Assembly: GCF_001280015.1 (NCBI RefSeq)
Contig: NZ_LGDV01000210.1
Location: forward strand, 1-47,510
Source of the DNA: Streptomyces sp. MMG1121
GTDB lineage: Bacteria; Actinomycetota; Actinomycetes; Streptomycetales; Streptomycetaceae
Reading direction: 5' to 3'
Length of the DNA: 47,510 bases
Every line of letters begins with the position of its first letter. The first letter of the stretch is position 1. Under the pieces are notes generated by a model. The model searched no databases, was not told the origin of the DNA, and worked only from the letters and a program-made list of their open reading frames with translations. Shown piece by piece: positions 10,831-18,492 of this stretch. Both the position numbers and the translations under genes were made by a program.

Positions 10831-11868
10831 ATGACGGATTCCGCACACCATCACACCCGTGTCCAGGTGGATCTCGGCGACCGCTCGTACCCCGTCGACA
10901 TCGGCCCCGGGGTGCGGCACTCGCTGTCCGGGATCGTCGAGCGGCTGGGAGCGCGGCGCGCGGCGGTGGTCTCCGCCCGGCCGGACGCCTGGATTCCCGA
11001 CCCGGGCGTGCCCTCGCTCGTCCTGCGGGCCCGTGACGGCGAGCCGGACAAGACGCTCGCCACGGTCGAGTCGCTGTGCCGGGAGTTCGTGCGCTTCGGC
11101 CTGACCCGTGACGACGTGGTCGTCTCCGTCGGCGGCGGCACCACGACGGACGTCGTGGGTCTCGCCGCCGCGCTCTTCCACCGCGGGGTGCCCGTGGTAC
11201 ATCTCCCGACCACGCTGCTCGCTCAGGTGGACGCCAGTGTCGGCGGCAAGACGGCGGTGAACACACCCGAGGGCAAGAACCTCATCGGCGCCTACTGGCA
11301 GCCCAGCTCGGTGCTGTGCGACACCGACTACCTGGAGACCCTGCCCGAGCGGGAGATGCTCAACGGCTACGGGGAGATCGCGCGCTGCCACTTCATCGGC
11401 GCCGGCGACCTGCGGGAGCTGCCGCTGCGGGAGCAGATCGCGGCGAGTGTGGCGCGCAAGGCACAGATCGTGTCCGCCGACGAACGCGACACCGGCCTGC
11501 GTCACCTGCTCAACTACGGCCACACCCTCGGCCACGCGCTGGAGCTGGCGACGGACTTCAGGCTGCGGCACGGCGAGGCAGTGGCGATCGGCACCGTGTT
11601 CGCGGGGCGGCTCGCACGGGCCATGGACCGGATCGACGAACAGCGGGCGGTGGAGCACCTGGAGGTGGTGCGCCACTACGGACTCCCCCACGAGCTGCCC
11701 GCGGACGTCGCACCGGCCCGGCTGATCGATCTGATGCGGCTGGACAAGAAGGCGACGTCGGGGCTGACCTTCGTGCTGGACGGCGAGAACGGCGCCGATC
11801 TGGTGGCGGACCTGCCGGAGAACGTCGTCGCGCGGGTGCTGGCGGAGATGCCGCGCACGGCGGCCTGA
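10831..11868 (+). CDS. rifG: 3-amino-5-dehydroquinate (aminoDHQ) synthase
   Basis: This 345-aa member of the dehydroquinate synthase family should cyclise aminoDAHP to aminoDHQ in AHBA formation. Visible family motifs are GGGTTTDVVGLAAALFHRG (NAD-binding region), PTTLLAQVDASVGGKTAVN, GKNLIGAYWQP, and the His motif GHTLGHALE. Where a standard DHQ synthase has a Lys in its GxxEVxK helix, this protein reads GYGEIARCHF. An altered active site of that kind is typical of aminoDHQ synthases rather than primary AroB. The ATG at 10831 is preferred to an in-frame upstream ATG at 10753, because AAAGGGA sits about 10 nt before it and the protein then begins at the usual place for the family. It faces the kinase gene convergently across a strong hairpin. 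Confidence 0.92.
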   Translation: MTDSAHHHTRVQVDLGDRSYPVDIGPGVRHSLSGIVERLGARRAAVVSARPDAWIPDPGVPSLVLRARDGEPDKTLATVESLCREFVRFGLTRDDVVVSVGGGTTTDVVGLAAALFHRGVPVVHLPTTLLAQVDASVGGKTAVNTPEGKNLIGAYWQPSSVLCDTDYLETLPEREMLNGYGEIARCHFIGAGDLRELPLREQIAASVARKAQIVSADERDTGLRHLLNYGHTLGHALELATDFRLRHGEAVAIGTVFAGRLARAMDRIDEQRAVEHLEVVRHYGLPHELPADVAPARLIDLMRLDKKATSGLTFVLDGENGADLVADLPENVVARVLAEMPRTAA

Positions 11869-11889
11869 GAGGGGTCGCATGCGACAGGC

Positions 11890-11936
11890 GGTCCGCGCCG
11901 GTCCGGACGAGGGATTCGTCCGGACCGGCGCGGACC
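11890..11936. terminator. Bidirectional terminator hairpin, perfect 21-bp stem
   Basis: Arms 11890-11910 and 11916-11936 are perfectly complementary over 21 bp around the 5-nt loop GGGAT. The hairpin begins 21 bp after the aminoDHQ synthase stop and 72 bp from the stop of the convergent kinase gene, so it can serve both. No T-run follows, as is common in Streptomyces. Confidence 0.85.
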
Positions 11937-12008
11937 ACGTCGTTTCCGGCCGGGGGGGGCGGGACACCGCCGGCCATGGCGGACGTCGGCCCCCTGACCC
12001 GCCCGGCC

Positions 12009-12920
12009 TCAGTGCTCCAGTGGCCGCCCCTTCGCCAGCAGGACGGCCCCGTACAGTGAGGAGAGTCCGCCGAGACGGGCGGCCTCCACGGGAGGCAGAG
12101 GGTGGCCGGAGCGGGCCAGCCGCGCCATCTGCCCCGCAACCGTGGCGGTGAAGCCGGGCAGGCCGTCGGCGAATCCGCCACCGACCACGACCAGGGCGGG
12201 GTGGAGCAGTTCGCTCACCCCGACGGCGGCCGTGGCCAGCGCCGCGCACCCCTCGCGCACGGCGTCGGCGGCCCACCGCGTGCCGTCGGCGAGGGCCTGC
12301 GCCAGCTCGGCGAAGCTCACCTCGGTGCCGCGGGCGCGAGCGGCCCGGCGCAGTACGGCGGGGCCCGAGGCCACGGACTGCACACAGCCGCGGCGCCCGC
12401 AGTCACAGCGCTCCCCGGACCGGTCCACGACCAGGTGGCCGATCTCGCAGGAGCCCCGGGACGGGCCGGGCATCAGCCTGCCGCCAAGGACGATCCCGCC
12501 GCCGACGCCGGTGCCGACGCCGAGGTACAGCAGATCGGGACGGCCCGCCGCGTGTGCCTCGGCGAGCGCGGCGAGGTCGCCGTCATCGGCACAGACCACC
12601 TCAGTGGTGCCGAAGATCCCGCGCAGGGCGCTGCCGAGGTCGACGCCGGTCCAGCCCGGACGGTTGGGCCAGGCGGTGACGACTCCGGCCGCGTCCAGGG
12701 TGGCGGGCATGGCCACCCCGACGCCCGCGCACGAGTCCGGGGCGCCGCCGCACAGCTCCCGGACCTGCCGAGCGAGCAGATCGAGGTCCGCCGCCGCGTG
12801 CGCGGGCCGGTCCGCGGCCCGCGGCCACCGGAAACCGGCCTCGCGTACGGTGCCGTCCGGGTACTCCGCACGCAGGGCGACCTTGGTGCCGCCCACGTCG
12901 ATGCCCAGGTGGTAAGGGAT
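12009..12920 (-). CDS. rifN: ROK-family sugar kinase, probable kanosamine 6-kinase
   Basis: This ROK-family protein is the expected kanosamine kinase, giving kanosamine 6-phosphate, the first committed sugar phosphate on the way to AHBA. It shows the N-terminal phosphate motif LGIDVGGTKVAL, the zinc/ROK signature around GHLVVDRSGERCDCGRRGCVQ, and GVGTGVGGGIVLGG. The start is a problem: the only canonical start near the N-terminus is GTG at 12896, which would remove the first beta strand and the Asp of DVGGT. An AGGAGG at 12926-12931 points instead to an ATC codon at 12918-12920, giving (M)PYHLGIDVGGT and about 303 residues, the normal family N-terminus. In the ROK signature the usual Glu after GC is Gln. 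The gene lies 18 bp behind the NRPS gene on the same strand. Confidence 0.87.
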   Translation of the reverse strand: MPYHLGIDVGGTKVALRAEYPDGTVREAGFRWPRAADRPAHAAADLDLLARQVRELCGGAPDSCAGVGVAMPATLDAAGVVTAWPNRPGWTGVDLGSALRGIFGTTEVVCADDGDLAALAEAHAAGRPDLLYLGVGTGVGGGIVLGGRLMPGPSRGSCEIGHLVVDRSGERCDCGRRGCVQSVASGPAVLRRAARARGTEVSFAELAQALADGTRWAADAVREGCAALATAAVGVSELLHPALVVVGGGFADGLPGFTATVAGQMARLARSGHPLPPVEAARLGGLSSLYGAVLLAKGRPLEH

Positions 12921-12931
12921 GGCTGCCTCCT
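12918..12931 (-). promoter_or_regulatory. Shine-Dalgarno and apparent ATC start of the kinase gene
   Basis: AGGAGG (12926-12931, minus strand) is followed after 5 nt by ATC (12918-12920). No ATG, GTG or TTG occurs in frame between the upstream stop codon and the GTG at 12896, which lies about 30 nt from the ribosome binding site. The site therefore implies initiation at a non-standard codon, or a sequencing error changing ATG to ATC. Confidence 0.5.
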
Positions 12932-12938
12932 GGCCGGG

Positions 12939-15473
12939 TCAGTCCCCGAGGTGATCGGTGACGATCTCTGCGACCCGGCGGAGCACGCGCGGGCTGCTGA
13001 GCATCTCCTCGTGACCGCAGCCCAGTTCGTGGCGCACGATCTCGCCCACGACGTACGGCGCCCAGGCCTCGCTGGAGGCCGCTTCGGCCACCGGGCTGGG
13101 ATCGGCCGCGAACAGGTGCATGGCGCCGCTGTACTTCTCGGGCGTGTGGGCCTTCCAGGCGCCGAGGTCGGTCAGCATCGTCTCGACGAAGGTCTCGGCC
13201 GCGCTCTTCCGGCCGTGCCAGGCGTAGTTGGTCGCCATGTCGGCGAACTCGGCGATGTCCTCGTACCTGAGCGGGCGCTCGTACTCGGTGAGGTCCTTGC
13301 CGTTGATCAGCAGGATCAGCTCGATCAGGCCCTGTTCGTCACGGTCCTCCTTGTCCGTGATGTGCGGGTTGGTGTTGAACACGCCGAGGAACTCGATCTC
13401 TTCACCGCGTTTCTGGAACTCGGCGGCGACGGCGTGGGCCAGGATGCCGCCGAAGGACCAGCCCAGGATGCGGTAGGGGCCCTCGGGCTGCACGCCGCGG
13501 ATCCGGTCCGCGTAGTCCGCCGCCATCGCCGCGATGCTGTCGACGGGCGTGTCGAACTCCTGGAAGGTGTGCGACTGGAGGCCGTAGATCGGGTAGTCCA
13601 GGCTGAAGTGCTGGGCGAGAACGCCGTAGCACCAGGCGGTGCCCCCGAGGTGGCGCATGCAGAACAGCGGCCGGGCGGAGCCCCTGGTCATCAGCGGCAG
13701 CAGGACGTCGAAGGAGTCCTGCGGTTCCTCACCGGTCAGCCGCCTGGACAACTCGGCCGGCGTCGGGGACTCCACGAGCATCCGGATCGAGAGTTCCAGC
13801 CCCATCTCGGAACGCACCCGAGCAAGCAGCCGTGCCGCGAGCACCGACGAACCGCCGAGGTCGAAGAAACTGTCACGTGGTCCGATCTGCTCCACGCCGA
13901 GCACCTCGGCGAAGAGCCGGCTGAGCATCAGCTCCGACTGCGTGAGGTGCGTCTCGACCATGGCTGTCTGCGCGACGACGGGTGCCGGCAGCGCCTTGCG
14001 GTCGAGCTTGCCGTTGGGGGTGAGCGGGAAGTCCTCCAGGGCCACCACGGCGGAAGGCACCATGTACAGGGGCAGCGTGTCCGCCACGAGGTTCCGCAGC
14101 TCCTTGACGTCGGGCACACGGCCGGAGGCGGCTGTCACGTACGCCACGAGGCGCCGGTCGCCGGGCCGGTCCTCCCGGACCGTCGCGGCCGCCTGGCCGA
14201 CGTCCTCGGACCGCTCCAGGGCGGCCTCGATCTCGCCGAGTTCGACCCGGAAACCGTGCAGCTTCACCTGATGGTCGGCACGGCCGACGTACTCCAGGGC
14301 GCCGTCCGCGCGCTGTCGCACCACGTCGCCGGTGCGGTACATCATCGCGCTGCCGTCCCCGGAACGGTCGGGCAGGAAGCGCTCGGCGGTCAGCTCCGGC
14401 CGGTTGAGGTAGCCACGGGCCACGCCCGCGCCGGCGATGAACAGCTCGCCCTCGGTGCCGGGCTCGACGGGCACCAGTTCCTCGTCGAGGACGTACAACC
14501 GGGTGTTGCGCAGCGGCTTGCCGATGACGGCCGCGTCCTCGGGCCCGGCGACCGGGTGCACCGTGGACCACACGGTGCTCTCCGTGGGCCCGTACCACTG
14601 GATGACCTCGGCGCCGAGGTCGAGCAGTGTCGCCGCCAGCTTCTCCGACAGCGCCTCGCCGCCGATGAGGATGCGCAGGCCGCGCAGCACCTCGGGGCAG
14701 ACGGTGGCCAGCATGTGCCAGTGGGTGGGAGTGGCCTGAGCGGTGCCGATCTCCCCGCGGACGATCAGGTCGCCCAGCGCCTGCGGGTCCTGCCCGGTGG
14801 CACGCGGCGCGATGACCGCGCGGGCACCGGTGTAGTACGGCAGGAACAGCTCGGGCACCGACATGTCGAACGTGGCGGTGGTGACCGACAACATGCGGTC
14901 GCCGGGTCCCAGGGAGAGCCGCTCCCGCATCGCCTCCAGCAGGTTGTGCAGGGCGCGCACCGGGATCTCGACGCCCTTGGGGGTGCCGGTGGAGCCCGAG
15001 GTGTAGATGACGTACGCGAGGTCTTCGGGCTTCGGCGGGGCGGCCCGCTCGGCGTCCGTCAGATGCCCGGCGGGCAGCGCGGCCAGCGTCGCGGCCGTCG
15101 CGGGATCGTCCAGCACGATGCGGGGAACGCCCACATCGGTGCGGTCGGCGTCGATGCGGGTCGACGTCACCAGGGCGACCGGGGCGGCGTCGCGGACCTG
15201 GAAGGCCACGCGCTCGGCGGGGTGTTCCGGGTCGAGCGCGAGGTAGGCACCGCCGGCCTTGAGCACCGCCAACAGCGTCACCAGCAGTTCTGTGGAGCGG
15301 GGCAGCATCACCGCGACGACGCTGTCGGGCCCCACTCCCCGGGCTACCAGGTGGCGGGCGAGCCGGTTGGCCTGCTCGTGCGCTTCCCGGTACGACAGCT
15401 CCACACCCTCGCATTCGAGGGCCGTAAGGTCCGAAACGGAGTCGGCCCGCTCCTCCAGCGCCTTCACCAGCAT
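12939..15473 (-). CDS. astC: Tridomain NRPS (A-PCP-TE), probable D-alanyl transferase for the ansamycin side chain
   Basis: This 844-aa protein has an adenylation domain (about 1-505; YVIYTSGSTGTPKGV near 160, WYGPTESTVW, YRTGDVVRQ, NGKLDRK near 500), a carrier domain (DLGGSSVLA near 540, Ser being the phosphopantetheine site), and a type I thioesterase (about 615-844; GWSFGG near 670, GCGHEEM near 820 with the probable catalytic His). There is no condensation domain. The order matches AstC of ansatrienin biosynthesis, in which the thioesterase moves D-alanine to a macrocycle hydroxyl; that function comes from the literature on that family, and specificity was not derived here. The ATG at 15473 is chosen over a GTG at 15485 because GGAGGGG sits just before the ATG. 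It lies between the acyltransferase and the kinase in one minus-strand operon. Confidence 0.9.
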   Translation of the reverse strand: MLVKALEERADSVSDLTALECEGVELSYREAHEQANRLARHLVARGVGPDSVVAVMLPRSTELLVTLLAVLKAGGAYLALDPEHPAERVAFQVRDAAPVALVTSTRIDADRTDVGVPRIVLDDPATAATLAALPAGHLTDAERAAPPKPEDLAYVIYTSGSTGTPKGVEIPVRALHNLLEAMRERLSLGPGDRMLSVTTATFDMSVPELFLPYYTGARAVIAPRATGQDPQALGDLIVRGEIGTAQATPTHWHMLATVCPEVLRGLRILIGGEALSEKLAATLLDLGAEVIQWYGPTESTVWSTVHPVAGPEDAAVIGKPLRNTRLYVLDEELVPVEPGTEGELFIAGAGVARGYLNRPELTAERFLPDRSGDGSAMMYRTGDVVRQRADGALEYVGRADHQVKLHGFRVELGEIEAALERSEDVGQAAATVREDRPGDRRLVAYVTAASGRVPDVKELRNLVADTLPLYMVPSAVVALEDFPLTPNGKLDRKALPAPVVAQTAMVETHLTQSELMLSRLFAEVLGVEQIGPRDSFFDLGGSSVLAARLLARVRSEMGLELSIRMLVESPTPAELSRRLTGEEPQDSFDVLLPLMTRGSARPLFCMRHLGGTAWCYGVLAQHFSLDYPIYGLQSHTFQEFDTPVDSIAAMAADYADRIRGVQPEGPYRILGWSFGGILAHAVAAEFQKRGEEIEFLGVFNTNPHITDKEDRDEQGLIELILLINGKDLTEYERPLRYEDIAEFADMATNYAWHGRKSAAETFVETMLTDLGAWKAHTPEKYSGAMHLFAADPSPVAEAASSEAWAPYVVGEIVRHELGCGHEEMLSSPRVLRRVAEIVTDHLGD

Positions 15474-15518
15474 GTTCCCCTCCACAGGGCTCGTACGTCA
15501 TTCTCGCCAGGGGGCCGC

Positions 15519-16445
15519 TCAGGCGGCCGGGGTGCGCATCCAGCGGTTCCAGTACGGCCGCCAGCCGTGGCGGTGCCAGAACGGCGTGGAGATCGGGTTG
15601 AACATGGCGTGGTAGCCGACCGCGGCACCGATGCCTATGGCGTCCAGATCGGCGTGCACGTGGTGGGCGAGGGAGGTGCCGATGCCCAGGCTGCGATAGC
15701 CCTCCTTGACTGCCTGGCAGACCAGGTGCGCGACCGGGGCGGCGGTGATCTTCGTCGCGAGCCATGCCTGCTGCGGCTCGGAGAAGTCCTCGCCCCGGTG
15801 CATGCCGACGATCGCGCCCTCGTACTCGGCGACCCAGATCAGCGGTTCGTCGCGCTTGAACGACGCGGTGATCTCCTCGCGCAGCAGCGCCTCGGTGGTG
15901 GCGCGTTCGACGGCGCCGCTGACCGCGGCGTCGAACCGGGTCTCCACCATCTGCAGTTCGAACACCGCCTCGCTGTCCTCGACGGTGGCCCGGCGCACGC
16001 GGACCCGGCCCGACTCCGGCACGAGTTCGGTGCCCTTGAGCCGACCGATCATCACGAACTCGGGAACGAACCCGAAGGCGCGCAGGACCCGGGTCATGGC
16101 GACGTCGCGGCTGGGCCACTCGACGGCGGCCATGGAGTCCGCACCGGGGCGTTCCGGGTGGCTCTCCATGTACTGCCGCCAGCGTGTGAGCAGAGCGGCC
16201 ATCTCGTCGGGCCCTGAGACCTGCGGGGTGAGCTCCCAGCGGTCCAGTGGGCCGAGCACCGCCTCCAGCGCGTCGGCGTCGACGCGGGTGTGCGTCAGCA
16301 GGCCACGTGCCCCGTTCACCTCCAGCAGCTCTTGGCCGTCGGAGGGCTCCGGCAGCGCTTCGGCCGCCGGAATCATCCGGTCGACGGCGCGCAGCCGGTC
16401 GCGGTGGGCGGCCAGTACTGATTCCGCCGTCTGTCCCTGGAGCAT
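15519..16445 (-). CDS. astF1: GNAT-fold N-acyltransferase, probable cyclohexanecarbonyl transferase
   Basis: This 308-aa protein has a C-terminal GNAT domain. The acyl-CoA pyrophosphate-binding loop is visible in EGYRSLGIGTSLAHHVH (near residue 245), followed by the conserved C-terminal strand NPISTPFWHRHGWRPYWNRW. The N-terminal half (about 1-150) is a second, degenerate GNAT-like lobe. It lies directly upstream of the D-alanyl NRPS (45 bp), as expected for the enzyme that caps the alanyl amine with cyclohexanecarbonyl-CoA (AstF1 role in ansatrienin). The acyl-CoA is made by the operon at 22089-29311. Assignment rests on GNAT motifs plus context; an ordinary acetyltransferase role cannot be excluded from sequence alone. 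Confidence 0.8.
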   Translation of the reverse strand: MLQGQTAESVLAAHRDRLRAVDRMIPAAEALPEPSDGQELLEVNGARGLLTHTRVDADALEAVLGPLDRWELTPQVSGPDEMAALLTRWRQYMESHPERPGADSMAAVEWPSRDVAMTRVLRAFGFVPEFVMIGRLKGTELVPESGRVRVRRATVEDSEAVFELQMVETRFDAAVSGAVERATTEALLREEITASFKRDEPLIWVAEYEGAIVGMHRGEDFSEPQQAWLATKITAAPVAHLVCQAVKEGYRSLGIGTSLAHHVHADLDAIGIGAAVGYHAMFNPISTPFWHRHGWRPYWNRWMRTPAA

Positions 16446-16540
16446 CGTGTCGTGTCCTCGGCTTTCAGTCGTATCGTGGCGAAGTCACGGAGGGGCGGCT
16501 CCGCGGGAACAAGGGGGTCTGTCGCGGCGGGTGGCACCGC

Positions 16541-16978
16541 TCAGCGGTCGGTGACCTTCTCCAGCAACGCGCGGGCCGCGAGCCGATAGCCCGTGGCGCC
16601 GAGGCCGAAGATCACTCCGGCGGCGAGCGGTCCGGTCACCGATTCGTGCCGGAACTGTTCGCGGGCCCAGACGTTGGAGAGGTGGACCTCGATCCACGGG
16701 CGCGGGTAGTTGGCCAGCGCGTCCCTCAGTCCCCAGCCGGCCATCATCAGGGCCGCGGGATTGATGATCGCGCCGACGGTGTCGTAGTTGCCTTGAACGG
16801 TGCGGATCATCTCCGCCTCACCGTCGTGCTGGAACGCTTCAACTTTCCAGCCGCGGTCGGCCACTTCCTCGGCGACCCATCCTTCGATGTCGGCGAGCGT
16901 GTCCGTTCCGTAGATCTCGGGCTGACGGCTCCCGAGTATGCCGAGATTCGGTCCGTTCATCAACAGGAGCCTGCTCAA
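16541..16978 (-). CDS. rifJ: Type II 3-dehydroquinate dehydratase homologue, probable aminoDHQ dehydratase
   Basis: This small type II dehydroquinase (145 aa from the chosen start) should convert aminoDHQ to aminodehydroshikimate, one step before AHBA. The family signature LLLMNGPNLGILGSRQPEIYG opens the protein, with the catalytic Tyr in EIYG. Further motifs are VGAIINPAALMMAGWGLRDAL (substrate-binding Asn region) and PWIEVHLSNVWAREQFRHESV with the catalytic His in EVHLSN. A TTG at 16976-16978 is chosen because it keeps the first beta strand. Starting at the internal ATG (16958-16960) would remove it, and the longer in-frame extension to 17053 is unlike the family. It heads the minus-strand operon leading to the acyltransferase and is divergent from AHBA synthase. 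Confidence 0.88.
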   Translation of the reverse strand: MSRLLLMNGPNLGILGSRQPEIYGTDTLADIEGWVAEEVADRGWKVEAFQHDGEAEMIRTVQGNYDTVGAIINPAALMMAGWGLRDALANYPRPWIEVHLSNVWAREQFRHESVTGPLAAGVIFGLGATGYRLAARALLEKVTDR

Positions 16979-17328
16979 TACACACCATGCCTTATACGGA
17001 GCCACTGGGAAGTCGTTTTTGTAGCACGCACATTGACAGGTAAACACCGGCACTCGGTATGCCCGCAGTCACAAGGGGGAACATAGGGGGGTCACCAGGG
17101 GAATGACGCCTCGCCAACCACTGGGTTAGCGTGCTAATCGCGACGACCGACCCCGCCCGGAGACCGCCGGCCTGCCCGGCCGGGCCCGCGGACCGCACCG
17201 AGGTCGTGTTCCGGTGCCGGCGTCCGCGTGGACACGCCGGTCCGTGAGGAGCGGTTCCGTGTCGTGCCTCCGTGACGATCGGTGCGGCAGCATTCGCACG
17301 CGCATAGACCGAAGGAGCAAGGAACAGC
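16979..17328. promoter_or_regulatory. Divergent intergenic region between aminoDHQ dehydratase and AHBA synthase
   Basis: This 350-bp divergent promoter region has no credible gene. It contains TTGACA at 17033-17038, a minus-strand TATAAG (16989-16994) only about 10 bp before the dehydratase TTG start, and the G-rich direct repeat at 17074-17101. The downstream part is GC-rich leader sequence ending in AAGGA before the AHBA synthase ATG. Confidence 0.65.
17074..17101 (+). promoter_or_regulatory. Candidate LAL-regulator operator, copy 2 (G-rich direct repeats)
   Basis: On the plus strand this site reads GGG-N5-TAGGGGGGT-N4-AGGGG, the same blocks and spacings as the copy upstream of the PKS gene (10580-10607, minus strand). 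It lies about 240 bp upstream of AHBA synthase and about 100 bp upstream of the divergent dehydratase start. Binding by the cluster LAL regulator is inferred. Confidence 0.5.
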
Positions 17329-18492
17329 ATGAGCAGTGGTGTGCAACTGGGCTCAGACCTACCGGCCTGGCCGCAGTACGACGACGCGGAGCGGACCGGC
17401 CTGATCCGTGCGCTGGAGCAGGGTCAGTGGTGGCGCATGGGCGGCGCAGAGGTCGACGCCTTCGAGCGGGAGTTCGCCGAGTACCACGGCAGCAAGCACG
17501 CACTGGCGGTCACCAACGGCACGCACGCCCTCGAACTGGCCCTGGAGGTCATGGGTGTCGGCCCCGGCACCGAGGTGATCGTGCCGGCCTTCACCTTCAT
17601 CTCCTCGTCCCAGGCCGCTCAGCGCCTCGGTGCTGTCGTGGTGCCGGTGGACGTGGACCCGGAAACCTACTGCATCGATCCGGCCGAGGCCGCGAAGGCC
17701 GTCACCTCGAAGACCCGCGCCATCATGCCCGTACACATGGCGGGCCAGTTCGCCGACATGGACTCCCTCGACAAGGTGGCCGCCGACTCCGGCGTGCCGC
17801 TGATCCAGGACGCCGCCCACGCGCAGGGCGCCACCTGGAACGGCCGGCGGGTCGGCGAGCTGGGCTCGGTCGCCGCGTTCTCCTTCCAGAACGGCAAGCT
17901 GATGACGGCCGGCGAGGGCGGTGCGGTGCTGTTCCCGACCGCCGAGATGGCGGAGCACGCCTTCGTACGGCACAGCTGCGGACGCCCGCGCAACGACCGC
18001 GGCTACTTCCACCGCACGTCGGGCTCCAACTTCCGACTCAACGAGTTCTCCGCCTCAGTGCTGCGCGCCCAGCTCGCGCGCCTGGACGGGCAGATCCAGA
18101 CGCGCGAGGAGCGCTGGCCGCTGCTGTCCTCACTGCTCGCCGAAATCCCCGGCGTGGCACCTCAGCGGCTGGATCGCCGGGCCGACCGCAACCCGCACTA
18201 CATGGCCATGTTCCGGATCCCGGGCATCACGGAGGAACGGCGCGCACAGGTCGTCGACACCCTCATCGAGCGCGGTGTCCCCGCGTTCGTCGCGTTCCGC
18301 TCGATCTACCGCACGGACGCCTTCTGGGAGATGGGCGCGCCGGACCTGTCGGTGGACGAACTGGCCCGGCGCTGCCCCCACTCCGAGGCACTGACGTCCG
18401 ACTGCCTGTGGCTGCACCACCGGACGCTGCTCGGCACCGAGCAGCAGATGCACGAGGTCGCCGCCGTCATAGCCGACGTCCTCGGCTCATGA
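17329..18492 (+). CDS. rifK: 3-amino-5-hydroxybenzoate (AHBA) synthase
   Basis: This 387-aa PLP-dependent enzyme of the DegT/DnrJ/EryC1 aminotransferase fold is the marker enzyme of ansamycin clusters. Visible features are VTNGTHALELAL (cofactor phosphate site), VPAFTFISSSQA, DAAHAQGATW (Asp contacting the PLP ring nitrogen), and the Schiff-base Lys at about residue 190 in FQNGKLMTAGEGG. In AHBA synthases the protein aromatises aminodehydroshikimate to AHBA and, together with the adjacent oxidoreductase, transaminates a 3-keto-UDP-sugar to give the kanosamine nitrogen. AAGGA lies 5 nt before the ATG. The stop overlaps the ATG of the next gene (ATGA), indicating translational coupling. Confidence 0.96.
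   Translation: MSSGVQLGSDLPAWPQYDDAERTGLIRALEQGQWWRMGGAEVDAFEREFAEYHGSKHALAVTNGTHALELALEVMGVGPGTEVIVPAFTFISSSQAAQRLGAVVVPVDVDPETYCIDPAEAAKAVTSKTRAIMPVHMAGQFADMDSLDKVAADSGVPLIQDAAHAQGATWNGRRVGELGSVAAFSFQNGKLMTAGEGGAVLFPTAEMAEHAFVRHSCGRPRNDRGYFHRTSGSNFRLNEFSASVLRAQLARLDGQIQTREERWPLLSSLLAEIPGVAPQRLDRRADRNPHYMAMFRIPGITEERRAQVVDTLIERGVPAFVAFRSIYRTDAFWEMGAPDLSVDELARRCPHSEALTSDCLWLHHRTLLGTEQQMHEVAAVIADVLGS

Noticed and set aside
17214..18488. N-terminal extension of the Gfo/Idh oxidoreductase
   Set aside because: It runs out of frame through AHBA synthase; the true start is the ATGA overlap at 18489.
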